DNA of 64,000 bases. Origin: Devosia pacifica (GTDB lineage Bacteria > Pseudomonadota > Alphaproteobacteria > Rhizobiales > Devosiaceae). Positions within the stretch are counted from its first letter, which is position 1; each line of letters begins with the position of its first letter. The position numbers and the translations under genes were made by a program. The stretch covers positions 787,562 to 851,561 of the forward strand of contig NZ_BMZE01000002.1 in assembly GCF_014652635.1 (NCBI RefSeq), written 5' to 3'. Under the pieces are notes generated by a model. That model was not told the origin of the DNA and ran no database searches. It saw only the letters and a list, made by a program, of their open reading frames with translations. Shown here in pieces: positions 1 through 8,474 of this stretch.

Positions 1-1
1 C

Positions 2-43
2 TATCAGTCCCGCCAGGGCGTTAATGGGCAGGTGGCAGCATGA
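2..43 (+). CDS. 3' end of an upstream gene, possibly cheR (partial)
   Basis: An open frame enters from the left edge and ends in TGA at 41-43, overlapping the cheB start codon as ATGA. It would encode only the last 13 residues (YQSRQGVNGQVAA). A Tyr-containing tail directly before cheB would suit a CheR methyltransferase, because cheR and cheB are often adjacent, but the fragment is too short to identify. A second frame closing with TAA at 22-24 is an equally possible end of the upstream gene. Confidence 0.3.
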   Translation, partial: YQSRQGVNGQVAA

Positions 44-1086
44 GCATCAGGGTTCTTGTCGTCGACGATTCCGCGCTTATTCGTGACGTTCTCAAGAAAA
101 TGCTCGAACGCGAAGGCGACATCACCGTTGTCGGTACCGCGCGCGACCCGATGGAGGCACGCGAGAAGATCAAGGCCCTCGATCCTGACGTCGTGACACT
201 CGACATCGAGATGCCCAACATGAATGGCCTCGCCTTTCTCGAGCGGCTTATGCGCTTGCGGCCGACGCCGGTGGTGATGGTCTCGACGCTGACAACGAAG
301 GGGGCGAGCGAGACCTTGCTTGCGCTCGAACTGGGGGCCGTCGACTTCGTAGCCAAGCCGAATGCCGATCTCAGTGGCGGGCTCGAGACGTTCGGCATCG
401 GCTTGCGCGAGCGGATACGGGCGGCAGCCCGTGCCGACGTGCGCGCGCGCTCGCAGCGTGAAACTGGTACACAAGCGCCGTTGAAGTGGGCGGGATCCCC
501 GTCGGGGGCCCTGATCGCAATCGGCGCGTCAACCGGCGGGGTCGAGGCGATCCGTGCTGTGCTCACGAGGTTGCCGGCCGATGCGCCCCCGATCGCCATC
601 GCCCAGCACATGCCGGCCGGGTTCACCAGCCGCTTTGCCGCGCGCCTCAACGAATTGTGCCCGCATACCGTCGTTGAAGCAGAAGACCGAATGCAAATGC
701 GCGCCGGCCACGTTTATATCGCGCCTGGCGACTATCATCTGAGGATAGAGCGCAGCTCAGGCATCCTGAAGTGTCGCGTTGAGCACGATGAGCTGACGAG
801 CGGGCATCGCCCAAGCGTCGATGTGCTGTTTTCTTCGGTAGCCAAAGCCTTGGGCTCTCTGGCTGTTGGCGTGCTGCTGACCGGCATGGGCCGTGACGGA
901 GCAACCGGCCTTGGCGAGATGCGGAAAGCCGGAGCGCACACGATCGGCCAGAACCAGGCGAGCGCGCTGGTTTACGGAATGCCGCGTGTTGCCTTCGAGG
1001 AAGGCGCGGTCGTTGAGCAGGCGCCGATCGACGCCGTGGCAGAGCGGGTGGTCCATGCGCTCACACGACTGCGTAAGGCGGCGTGA
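40..1086 (+). CDS. cheB: CheB, protein-glutamate methylesterase/glutaminase
   Basis: A 348-residue two-domain chemotaxis response regulator that removes methyl groups from, and deamidates, chemoreceptor glutamates, giving adaptation. The receiver domain (about residues 3-120) has the acidic pair VVDD at 8-10, the phosphoacceptor Asp55 in LDIEMP and Lys106. A linker leads to the methylesterase domain (about 155-345) with the triad Ser164 in GASTGG, His190 in QHMPAG and Asp286 in TGMGRDGA. The length is normal for CheB. It is the first complete gene of a chemotaxis block and lies upstream of a CheY-like protein and three receptors, two of which carry a C-terminal xWxxF tail of the kind that can tether CheB/CheR. 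Confidence 0.96.
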   Translation: MSIRVLVVDDSALIRDVLKKMLEREGDITVVGTARDPMEAREKIKALDPDVVTLDIEMPNMNGLAFLERLMRLRPTPVVMVSTLTTKGASETLLALELGAVDFVAKPNADLSGGLETFGIGLRERIRAAARADVRARSQRETGTQAPLKWAGSPSGALIAIGASTGGVEAIRAVLTRLPADAPPIAIAQHMPAGFTSRFAARLNELCPHTVVEAEDRMQMRAGHVYIAPGDYHLRIERSSGILKCRVEHDELTSGHRPSVDVLFSSVAKALGSLAVGVLLTGMGRDGATGLGEMRKAGAHTIGQNQASALVYGMPRVAFEEGAVVEQAPIDAVAERVVHALTRLRKAA

Positions 1087-1187
1087 CGAATGCCGAGCCG
1101 TCGGTTGATAGATTTGTAACTCTTGTTTTCTAACGTGGAGTGGCCGGGCCTGGAGCGCGGCTATTCTGTTCAGGTGGATGCTAAGAC

Positions 1188-1577
1188 ATGCCCAAGGCTA
1201 GCGCGCTCAGCGTTATGATTGTCGACGACCAGCAGTCGATGCGCGGTATCTGTAAGTATATTCTCACGCAGCTTGGCTTCAAAGACATCGTGGAAGCCAA
1301 GAGCGGGCGCGACGCGTTGGGTAAGCTGGAGAAGGGGAATGTCGACCTGATCATTTCCGACTGGAACATGGACGATATTGACGGACTGACCTTGCTCAAG
1401 GTGATCCGTAAGCATCCGCGCACCCAGGCCATGCCATTCATCATGGCGACTGGCCGCTCCGATAAGGAACAGGTCAAGGAAGCGATTTCGTTCGGTGTCA
1501 ATAACTACATCATTAAACCGTTCGATGCCTCGACAATGAAAAAACGTATCGAGGCGGTGATCGGCGCGCTAACCTGA
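1188..1577 (+). CDS. CheY-like single-domain response regulator
   Basis: A 129-residue stand-alone receiver. The acidic pair is Asp13-Asp14 (IVDDQQS), the phosphoacceptor is Asp58 in ISDWNMD, the switch Thr is in the MATGRSD stretch near 88, and Lys110 sits in IIKPF, the usual chemotaxis CheY pattern. There is no output domain, so it probably acts by protein contact, at the flagellar motor or as a phosphate sink. It lies 101 bases after cheB. The Trp after the phosphoacceptor (DWNM) is typical of CheY and separates it from CpdR/DivK-type receivers. A GC hairpin with a T-rich tail follows. Confidence 0.9.
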   Translation: MPKASALSVMIVDDQQSMRGICKYILTQLGFKDIVEAKSGRDALGKLEKGNVDLIISDWNMDDIDGLTLLKVIRKHPRTQAMPFIMATGRSDKEQVKEAISFGVNNYIIKPFDASTMKKRIEAVIGALT

Positions 1578-1647
1578 TTGTCCAGCCATGCGGCACATAT
1601 AGTCGCGGCAGACTATACGATCACAGAATTCTCGAAACTACTCGATG

Positions 1648-1684
1648 GGCGGCAGTTCCACTGCCGCCTTATTCGTGTTTTTCT
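1648..1684 (+). terminator. Rho-independent terminator after the CheY-like gene
   Basis: A perfect 9-bp stem (GGCGGCAGT / ACTGCCGCC) with a 3-base loop at 1657-1659 is followed by a T-rich stretch ending in TTTTT around 1678-1682. It lies 70 bases after the CheY-like stop and just before the CtrA-type box of the next unit. Confidence 0.8.
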
Positions 1685-1691
1685 ACTCGAA

Positions 1692-1706
1692 TTAATCCGA
1701 CATTAA
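1692..1706 (+). promoter_or_regulatory. CtrA-type box TTAA-N7-TTAA
   Basis: TTAATCCGACATTAA matches the full CtrA consensus of two TTAA half-sites separated by exactly seven bases. A candidate -10 element, TATATT, follows at 1717-1722, which puts the box at about -37 to -23. That is where activating CtrA sites overlap the -35 region. The start codon of the Cache-like protein is 48 bases beyond the box. Only the sequence match and geometry are seen; binding is inferred. Confidence 0.65.
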
Positions 1707-1753
1707 GCGGGCTCCATATATTCTGTCGTGGACTTTATTCCATGGAGCAAGCG

Positions 1754-2356
1754 ATGGCAGGACTGTTCTATACATTCAGGCGATGTTCGACCCTTATTCT
1801 TGCCGGTGCTTCGTGCCTGATGGTTCCTGTATCTGCGGGGGCGCATGAGTTTACCGCAGCGCTGGAGCAGATGGCCCACGATCACATCGCTCACATTGCC
1901 AGCGACCCAGATATTGTTCGCGCCGTAAAAGAGCAGAACCTGCAAACGGCGCTGCTTGGCGATGCGGAAATCGAAGCTCTTGATCAGACCTGGCGCGCGG
2001 AAGTCGACGCTGTCGATCAACCTTTCATCTCTGAAGTCATGGGCAAACCCGGCTCAACCCTCCTGTTCAACTATCAGGAACAGGCAGAAGGCCTTTTTAC
2101 CGAGATGTTCGTCACCGACGCACGTGGTCTCAATGTTGTGCAGAGCACGATGACTTCGGACTATTGGCAAGGGGACGAAGACAAGTGGCAGCAAAGCTTC
2201 GGACAAGGTCCAGGCGCCATTCACATCAGCGACATCGAGTATGACGACTCGAGCCAGGTCTTCCAAAGCCAGGTCAGTATTCCTGTCGTTGATTCCATCA
2301 CCAATGAAGCGATCGGTGCCATCACAGTTGGCGTCGACTTGTGGTACCTCGAATAA
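1754..2356 (+). CDS. Periplasmic Cache/PDC-like sensor protein, stand-alone
   Basis: A 200-residue protein with a signal peptide: an Arg-containing start, a hydrophobic run, then SAGAHE as likely cleavage region. The mature part looks like a single Cache (PDC) sensor fold, with a helical lead-in followed by FVTDARGLNVV, a central QGPGAIHIS loop and a closing strand AIGAITVGVDL, which is the pattern of receptor sensing domains. There is no membrane anchor or output domain. The ATG at 1754 is preferred over 1742 because GGAG lies 6 bases before it. The stop is 15 bases before a transmembrane chemoreceptor, so the two are probably co-transcribed, and this may be a soluble ligand-binding partner. 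The family assignment is from pattern only. Confidence 0.6.
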   Translation: MAGLFYTFRRCSTLILAGASCLMVPVSAGAHEFTAALEQMAHDHIAHIASDPDIVRAVKEQNLQTALLGDAEIEALDQTWRAEVDAVDQPFISEVMGKPGSTLLFNYQEQAEGLFTEMFVTDARGLNVVQSTMTSDYWQGDEDKWQQSFGQGPGAIHISDIEYDDSSQVFQSQVSIPVVDSITNEAIGAITVGVDLWYLE

Positions 2357-2371
2357 TCTGGGGCTGAACAG

Positions 2372-4333
2372 ATGAAGCTTTCACTTGCACAAAAGATCAC
2401 CGGACTTGTCAGTCTCGTCACGATTGTCCTGGTCATCACAGTTACTTTGCTCGGCAACTGGTTGTCTCTGCAGTTCACCACCAAGGAACTCATTCAATCT
2501 GAAAATCAACTGATTGAACTTCTGGGACGGCAGTCGGCTGGCTTCATCCGGTTCGGCAAGAGCGAAAGCCTGAGCCAGCAATTCGAAGAGTTCCAGGCTG
2601 ACGCGGCGATCGATTTTGCCGCTGGTGCCGCGTTCGGGCTCGATGGCAGCGTGCTGAGCGAAAGCCGCGCACCTGACCAAGCCGGGCTGGACCTTGCGTC
2701 CCCTGCGGCAGAGGCGATGCAATCGGGCACGACCATCTCCTACGTTTATGGGCAAACCCATGTCACAGCCACGCCGGTCTATTTCGGCATCAGTCAGAAG
2801 CTGGCGGGCGCGCTCGTGATTGCCTGGGACATGACCGGCAGCACCAATGCGGCAATCGGCAATGCTGTCACGGTCACCCTGACAGCGCTGGGCATCCTCG
2901 CTGTGGGCCTCGTCGGATTGGCGTTGTTTCTCAACCGCTTCCTCTCCCGTCCGATCCGCGCGCTGACAAAGGTCTCGACCCGTATCGCCAATAACGAGTT
3001 CGACGTCGGGATCGACGGCACCGAGCGCAAGGACGAGCTTGGCGAGATGGCGCGCGCCATTGAAGTGTTCCGGCAGAATGGCCTCAAGGTCTATGAAATG
3101 ACGGAGGCGGAGGCTGCCCGCGTACTGTCGGCCGAAAAGGAGCGCCGGGCCATGATGAGCCAATTGCAGGGCGCGTTCGGCGAGGTGGTCGATGCTGCCG
3201 GTAGCGGCGACTTCACGCGGCGCGTCGAGGTAGAATTTCCTGACGCGGAACTGAATACACTCGCTGCGGGGGTCAATCGGCTGGTGGCCAGCGTCGATGA
3301 AGGCTTGACTGCCACCGGCCAGGTGCTGACCGCCTTGGCGCAGACCGACCTGACGGTGCGCATGGAAGGATCTTTTGAGGGCAGCTTCGCGCGGTTGCAA
3401 TCGGATACCAACTCCGTGGCTGAAACGCTCACCACGCTCGTCGAGCGGATCAAGACCACCTCGCGTGCACTCAAGACGGCTACGGGCGAAATCCTTGCGG
3501 GCGCCAATGATTTGTCGGAGCGGACCACGCGTCAGGCGGCGACCATTGAGGAAACGTCAGCCGCGATGGAGCAACTTGCCAATACGGTGCTGCAGAATGC
3601 GGAGCGCGCCAAGGAAGCGAACGGCAATGCTGCAGCGGTGGCAAAGACCGCAGAAGACGGTGGCGAAGTGATGAGCCGCGCAACCCTTGCGATGGACAAG
3701 ATCACGCAGTCCTCCGCCAAGATCTCCAACATCATCGGCATGATCGACGACATCGCTTTCCAGACGAACCTTCTGGCGCTCAACGCCTCGGTTGAGGCTG
3801 CCCGCGCCGGCGAGGCCGGCAAGGGCTTCGCTGTCGTGGCAGTCGAAGTGCGGCGCCTGGCGCAGTCTGCGGCGCAGGCCTCCTCCGAGGTTAAGGTGCT
3901 GATCGAGCAGTCGGCGGACGAGGTCGCAAGTGGCTCGAAGCTGGTGACGGAGGCCTCGACGAAGCTCGAGGCAATGCTGGAAGCTGCGCGCGCCAACAAC
4001 ACACTGATCGAAGGCATCGCACGCGAAAGCCGCAGCCAGGCCTCAGCCATCGACGAAGTGAACGTTGCGGTCCGCCAGATGGACGAGATGACTCAGCACA
4101 ATGCGGCGCTGGTCGAACAAACAAACGCGGCCATCGAGCAAACGGAATCGCGTGCAAGCGAGCTCGATACCATCGTCGAGGTCTTCCGTACCAACAGCAG
4201 CCCTGGCGGCAATGTTGTTGCAACGATCTCGCCTTCGGAACCGGCACCCGCGCGCGGCAAGCCACGGCAGGCGGCCAAGGCCTATCTCACCGACGGCAAC
4301 GCTGCTATTTCCGACGACTGGAACGAATTCTAG
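2372..4333 (+). CDS. Methyl-accepting chemotaxis protein, membrane-bound
   Basis: A 653-residue chemoreceptor. A first transmembrane helix (about 9-31) and a periplasmic part of about 140 residues are followed by a second helix (about 171-191), a HAMP domain starting [11 protein letters not shown], and a second HAMP-like segment (about 270-340, ending near [13 protein letters not shown]). A long cytoplasmic coiled coil has its conserved hairpin tip around residues 460-495 ([21 protein letters not shown]). The tip contacts CheA and CheW. The C-terminus is DWNEF, an xWxxF pentapeptide like those that recruit CheR/CheB. It directly follows the free Cache-like periplasmic protein, which could present ligand to its small external domain. 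The ligand cannot be read from sequence. Confidence 0.93.
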   Translation: MKLSLAQKITGLVSLVTIVLVITVTLLGNWLSLQFTTKELIQSENQLIELLGRQSAGFIRFGKSESLSQQFEEFQADAAIDFAAGAAFGLDGSVLSESRAPDQAGLDLASPAAEAMQSGTTISYVYGQTHVTATPVYFGISQKLAGALVIAWDMTGSTNAAIGNAVTVTLTALGILAVGLVGLALFLNRFLSRPIRALTKVSTRIANNEFDVGIDGTERKDELGEMARAIEVFRQNGLKVYEMTEAEAARVLSAEKERRAMMSQLQGAFGEVVDAAGSGDFTRRVEVEFPDAELNTLAAGVNRLVASVDEGLTATGQVLTALAQTDLTVRMEGSFEGSFARLQSDTNSVAETLTTLVERIKTTSRALKTATGEILAGANDLSERTTRQAATIEETSAAMEQLANTVLQNAERAKEANGNAAAVAKTAEDGGEVMSRATLAMDKITQSSAKISNIIGMIDDIAFQTNLLALNASVEAARAGEAGKGFAVVAVEVRRLAQSAAQASSEVKVLIEQSADEVASGSKLVTEASTKLEAMLEAARANNTLIEGIARESRSQASAIDEVNVAVRQMDEMTQHNAALVEQTNAAIEQTESRASELDTIVEVFRTNSSPGGNVVATISPSEPAPARGKPRQAAKAYLTDGNAAISDDWNEF

Positions 4334-4341
4334 CGTAGATT

Positions 4342-4354
4342 TACGAGGTCTCGA
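4342..4354 (+). repeat. 13-base repeat TACGAGGTCTCGA, copy 1
   Basis: This 13-base word lies between the first and second receptor genes and occurs again at 6152-6164 between the second and third. It contains the inverted repeat CGAG-GT-CTCG. It may be a shared regulator site or a remnant of the duplication that produced the receptor array. Confidence 0.5.
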
Positions 4355-4422
4355 CCTCGCCCCAAATTAAGCGGAGCGACGGACACTATACTGTGTTCGT
4401 CGCTTTTGCATTTGAGGGGCAA

Positions 4423-6129
4423 ATGTTGTTTTCTCGTCGTCGCGCCTATGAAGACAAGTCCAAGATTGATGCAATTTCGCGCTCTCAGGCGGTGATAGAG
4501 TTCTCGCTGGACGGCAACGTCCTCTCGGCCAACGAGAACTTCCTGAAGACATTGGGCTATGAGAGCGCGGAGATCCTTGGCAAGCATCACAGGATGTTTG
4601 TAGCCGATGATCATGCGAAGTCTCCTGAATATACGGAGTTCTGGCGATCGCTTGCTGCTGGAGAGTTTGTCTCAGGCGCCTTCAAGCGGATTGCCAAGGG
4701 CGGGCGAGAAATCTGGATCCAGGCCTCGTACAATCCGATTTTCGACAAAGCCGGGCGGCCGGTAAAGGTGATCAAGTTCGCAACGGACATCACCGAGCAG
4801 ACCCGCCGCGCGCTGGATAGCGCCGGAAAGATGGCGGCAATCTCTCGTTCTCAGGCTGTGATCGAGTTCAATCTCGATGGCACGGTGATAACCGCCAACG
4901 ACAATTTTCTCGGCGCGGTCGGCTATTCCCTCGACGAGATCAGGGGGCGCCACCATCGCATGTTCTGTGATCCTGGCTATGCAAGTAGCGATGAGTACGA
5001 GGATTTCTGGCGCCGTTTGCGCGGCGGAGACTATATGTCGGCCGAGTACAAGCGGATCGGCAAAGGCGGTAAGGAAATCTGGATCCAGGCAAGCTACAAT
5101 CCCGTGCTGGATGCCGATGGAAAGCCGATCAAGGTGGTCAAGTTTGCTTGTGACATTACCGAGCGCAAGCGCGGTGAAGGCATTATGGACTTGCTGACCG
5201 AAAGCCTCGAGAAGATGTCGAAAGGCGATCTGACCGGGCGAGTGGATACCCAATTTACCGGACGCCACGAAGAGTTGCGGCAGGCCTACAACGCTACGCT
5301 CGACAAGCTGGTGTCGATCGTCTCCGGTCTTCGCGAGACTTCGGCACGCGTCCGCGACGCGACCGGTGAGATTCTCTCCGGCGCCAATGACCTCGCGCAA
5401 AGAACCACACGGCAGGCGGCGACGATCGAAGAAACCTCCGCCTCAATGGAAGAATTGTCCGAGGCGGTGGTCACCAATGCCCGGCATGCAGATGCAGCGA
5501 GTGGAAAGGCGCGTGCGCTGACCGAAAGCGCACGGACCGGTGGAAAGGTGATGAATGAAGCGACCGAGGCGATGCAACGGATATCGGCCTCATCGCACAA
5601 GATTTCGAGCATTATCGGGATGATCGACGACATCGCGTTTCAGACCAATCTCTTGGCGCTCAATGCCTCGGTGGAGGCCGCGCGAGCCGGCGAAGCCGGC
5701 AAGGGCTTTGCCGTGGTTGCCGTGGAAGTCAGGCGCCTGGCGCAATCAGCCGCGGAAGCCTCATCAGAGGTGAAGGCCCTGATCGAACAATCCTCAAGCG
5801 AAGTCGGTAGTGGCGCCAAGCTTGTCACGGAAGCCTCACGCAGCCTCGAGAGCATACTGAGCGGAGCGGATGAGAGCGCCGAACTGATCGAACGCATTGC
5901 GCGCGCTGGCCAGCATCAGTCGACAGCCATCGAGTCAGTGAATACGGCGATCCGGCAGCTCGACGAGATGACTCAGCACAACGCTGCTCTGGTGGAAGAA
6001 ACGAACGCCGCGATCGAACAGACCGAAGGCCAGGCCCGTGAACTCGATCGTCTGGTCGAAGCCTTCAGATTTGGCAGTGGTACTTCTGCCCAGAAGCGGC
6101 CACCCCCTCGCGCACGTGTCGCCGCCTAA
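4423..6129 (+). CDS. Soluble double-PAS chemoreceptor (BdlA-like layout)
   Basis: A 568-residue receptor without transmembrane helices. Two near-duplicate PAS domains (about residues 10-130 and 131-255) share [26 protein letters not shown] segments and closing DITE motifs. A signalling coiled coil follows, with the hairpin tip [21 protein letters not shown] near residue 403. PAS-PAS-MCP without membrane anchor is the layout of cytoplasmic redox/energy receptors such as Pseudomonas BdlA or Aer-2-like proteins. The ATG at 4423 is preferred because GAGGGG lies at 4414-4419; an upstream GTG at 4393 has no such site. Unlike its two neighbours it ends in PPRARVAA, with no xWxxF tail. Whether FAD or heme is bound cannot be told. 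Confidence 0.9.
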   Translation: MLFSRRRAYEDKSKIDAISRSQAVIEFSLDGNVLSANENFLKTLGYESAEILGKHHRMFVADDHAKSPEYTEFWRSLAAGEFVSGAFKRIAKGGREIWIQASYNPIFDKAGRPVKVIKFATDITEQTRRALDSAGKMAAISRSQAVIEFNLDGTVITANDNFLGAVGYSLDEIRGRHHRMFCDPGYASSDEYEDFWRRLRGGDYMSAEYKRIGKGGKEIWIQASYNPVLDADGKPIKVVKFACDITERKRGEGIMDLLTESLEKMSKGDLTGRVDTQFTGRHEELRQAYNATLDKLVSIVSGLRETSARVRDATGEILSGANDLAQRTTRQAATIEETSASMEELSEAVVTNARHADAASGKARALTESARTGGKVMNEATEAMQRISASSHKISSIIGMIDDIAFQTNLLALNASVEAARAGEAGKGFAVVAVEVRRLAQSAAEASSEVKALIEQSSSEVGSGAKLVTEASRSLESILSGADESAELIERIARAGQHQSTAIESVNTAIRQLDEMTQHNAALVEETNAAIEQTEGQARELDRLVEAFRFGSGTSAQKRPPPRARVAA

Positions 6130-6151
6130 ACAAGCAAGACCACCGTATTAG

Positions 6152-6164
6152 TACGAGGTCTCGA
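6152..6164 (+). repeat. 13-base repeat TACGAGGTCTCGA, copy 2
   Basis: An exact second copy of the word at 4342-4354, again in front of a receptor gene and immediately before the 15-base inverted repeat at 6164-6178. Confidence 0.5.
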
Positions 6165-6178
6165 TAACAGGCTGTTAT
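6164..6178. promoter_or_regulatory. Inverted repeat ATAACAG-G-CTGTTAT upstream of the globin receptor
   Basis: A perfect 7-bp inverted repeat around one central base, 83 bases before the start of the globin-coupled receptor. It has no T-run and is short, so it looks more like an operator half-site pair than a terminator. TTCTGTCGT at 6183-6191 next to it repeats the word found at 1721-1729 before the Cache-like gene. Confidence 0.4.
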
Positions 6179-6260
6179 ATAGTTCTGTCGTAGCATTTAA
6201 GTGGAAGGCAGTGCCCAATTTTGAGACCTGTCGAAGTTCTGGCAATAAATGGTACGCTGA

Positions 6261-7862
6261 ATGACCAAGACCCCGGCTAGTGACAGCCTCTCAACACGTT
6301 TGTCTTTTATTGGCCTCGATGCAGAGGCCAGTCAACGCATGGCAACGATGAGTGGGTCCGTAGAAAAGCACCTGCCTGTTGCCCTGGAGCTTTTCTACGA
6401 CAAGATCTCGGAAGTCCCGGCAGTCTCCAAGTTCTTCTCCGGCCGCGACCAGATGAGCCGCGCCCAGGGCAAGCAAACCGGCCACTGGCAGGCCATCGCG
6501 GCAGGGCGCTTTGACGGTGCCTATTTCGAAGCCAGCCAGAAGGTTGGATTGCGCCACGCGCAGATTGGGCTCGAGCCGCGCTGGCATATCGGCGGCTATG
6601 GCGTGATTGTTCAGACCCTTATTCAGGGCGTTCTGCGGGATGCGATGGCAGAGGCATTGCGCCCTGAGCCCGGTCGGTTCGGCCGTAACAAGCCGCTCGA
6701 TCCCGATGCGGTGATGAAAAAGGTCGACAATCTCGGCATCGTTTTGTCGGATATCGTCAAGGCGATGTTGCTCGACATCGACATCGGCGTCAGCGCCTAC
6801 TTCGACAAGCTCACCAGCGAAGCCGCTGATGCCGAAGCTGCGAATGCGGCGAAGATCAAGAAGGCCGTGGATGTGACCGGCGCGGTTCTCCAGGATCTGG
6901 CGCTGGGGGACCTGACCGCTCGCGTGAGCGAGGATCTCGATCCGGCCTTCAGCCAGATCAAAAACGATACCAATGCCGTTGCCGATCGGCTGACGGGGAT
7001 AGTCAGGCAGTTGCGCGATACCTCGCGAGTCCTCAAGACGGCGACAGGGGAAATCCTATCCGGCGCCAACGATCTGGCCGATAGAACCACGCGCCAAGCG
7101 GCAACCATCGAAGAAACGTCTGCTGCCATGGAACAGCTGGCGCAGACCATTTCCGATAATGCCGGTCGCGCGTCAGAGGCGAGTACAAAGGCGAAATCAG
7201 TTTCCTCGAGCGCTGAGGACGGCGGGCAGGTTATGTCCCAGGCGACCGAGGCCATGGAGAAGATCTCCAGTTCATCGAGCAAGATTTCCAAGATCATCGG
7301 GATGATCGATGACATTGCCTTCCAAACCAATCTGTTGGCGCTCAATGCCTCGGTAGAGGCAGCACGCGCAGGCGACGCCGGCAAGGGCTTTGCTGTGGTA
7401 GCCGTCGAAGTGCGCCGGCTGGCGCAATCGGCGGCCTCGGCTTCATCCGAGATCAAGGCACTTATCGAGACGAGTTCGGAAGAAGTGCTCGCTGGCTCGA
7501 AGCTGGTCGATCTTGCCTCTGAAAAGCTGGTTCAGATCGTCTCGGGCGCGCAGGAGAGCGCCAGCCTGATCGATGCCATTGCCAGCGCGAACAAAGCTCA
7601 GTCCGATGCGGTCAACGAGGTCGGTACAGCGGTGCGGCAGATGGACGAAATGACACAGCACAATGCTGCGCTGGTCGAAGAGACGAATGCAGCGATCGAA
7701 CAGACCGAGGCCCAGGCCACCGAACTCGATGGTATCGTCGAGATATTCAAGCTCGAGGCGTGGTCGCCGCAGGTTGTCGACGCTCGCGGTTCTCACGCTG
7801 CTCCGTCTCGGGGCGCGCGCAAAAGCGGCGCAAGTGCTGCGCCCGAATGGGCCGCCTTCTGA
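6261..7862 (+). CDS. Globin-coupled chemoreceptor (HemAT-like)
   Basis: A 533-residue soluble receptor. Residues about 10-180 form a sensor-globin (protoglobin-type) domain, with proximal heme histidine His99 in [19 protein letters not shown], which matches the His-x3-Gly-Leu-x-Pro-x-Trp pattern of globin-coupled sensors. A short linker (about 205-255) leads to the signalling coiled coil, whose tip [21 protein letters not shown] is near residue 351. It ends in EWAAF, an xWxxF CheR/CheB-tether-like tail. The family binds oxygen on heme and drives aerotaxis through CheA. It follows the double-PAS receptor, so the locus pairs two different soluble sensors, both plausible for oxygen or redox. Confidence 0.93.
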   Translation: MTKTPASDSLSTRLSFIGLDAEASQRMATMSGSVEKHLPVALELFYDKISEVPAVSKFFSGRDQMSRAQGKQTGHWQAIAAGRFDGAYFEASQKVGLRHAQIGLEPRWHIGGYGVIVQTLIQGVLRDAMAEALRPEPGRFGRNKPLDPDAVMKKVDNLGIVLSDIVKAMLLDIDIGVSAYFDKLTSEAADAEAANAAKIKKAVDVTGAVLQDLALGDLTARVSEDLDPAFSQIKNDTNAVADRLTGIVRQLRDTSRVLKTATGEILSGANDLADRTTRQAATIEETSAAMEQLAQTISDNAGRASEASTKAKSVSSSAEDGGQVMSQATEAMEKISSSSSKISKIIGMIDDIAFQTNLLALNASVEAARAGDAGKGFAVVAVEVRRLAQSAASASSEIKALIETSSEEVLAGSKLVDLASEKLVQIVSGAQESASLIDAIASANKAQSDAVNEVGTAVRQMDEMTQHNAALVEETNAAIEQTEAQATELDGIVEIFKLEAWSPQVVDARGSHAAPSRGARKSGASAAPEWAAF

Positions 7863-7950
7863 CACGAGCCTTGGCTCTTCATTCCCGGTCCGCTTGCGGC
7901 GACGTTGCGCGCGTGATTGAACAGGCGCGACAGGGATGGCTGTGGGGGCT

Positions 7951-8331
7951 ATGATGGCGCGTATCGGCTTGGTGGCGCACGACGACAAGAAGGCGGAGAT
8001 GGTCGAGTGGGCAAAGCGCCACAGTGACCGGCTCTGCCGTCACGAACTCTTCGCAACTGGCACTACGGGCGGTCGCATTCGCGACGAGGCCAAGCTTGAG
8101 GTCTATCTGTTCAAGAGCGGGCCGCTCGGCGGCGATCAGCAACTTGGCGCCCGCATTGCCGATGGCGGGCTCGACGCTCTGGTGTTTTTCATCGATCCGC
8201 TGACGGCTCTGCCACACGACGTTGATGTGAAGGCGCTGACGCGTCTTGCAACGCTCTATGGCACGCTTTTCGCCTGTAATCGGGCGACCGCCGATGCTGT
8301 TCTCATGGCTCTCGAGGCGGAAAAGCGTTGA
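7951..8331 (+). CDS. mgsA: Methylglyoxal synthase
   Basis: A protein of about 126 residues converting dihydroxyacetone phosphate to methylglyoxal and phosphate, a bypass of lower glycolysis used when phosphate is short. Family landmarks are IGLVAHDDKK at the N-terminus, the phosphate-binding ATGTTGG, SGPLGGDQQLGA, and FIDPLTALPHDVDVKALTRLA with the catalytic Asp/His region, all as in E. coli MgsA. It is shorter at the C-terminus than the 152-residue E. coli enzyme, as is common in alphaproteobacteria. GGGGG at 7944-7948 favours ATG 7951 or 7954 over ATG 7936, which has no spacer. gloB, at 34 kb in this window, would help clear its product. Confidence 0.92.
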   Translation: MMARIGLVAHDDKKAEMVEWAKRHSDRLCRHELFATGTTGGRIRDEAKLEVYLFKSGPLGGDQQLGARIADGGLDALVFFIDPLTALPHDVDVKALTRLATLYGTLFACNRATADAVLMALEAEKR

Positions 8332-8474
8332 CAAAGCCGCCGCCGATGAACAGAGGAGCGGGCTGGACAGCCGGGTCAGGTTGACCGCATACCGCCATTA
8401 TGAGCAGATGCCCGGAAAACGGGCCCCGCGGAAACAGCGGGCTCAATTAGTCAGGAATACGGATCACGCCAATC

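Noticed and set aside
2381-3400. Long minus-strand open frame of 339 codons opposite the first chemoreceptor
   Set aside because: It is antisense to a clearly recognised receptor, has no known motif and no ribosome site; GC-rich third positions keep opposite frames open.
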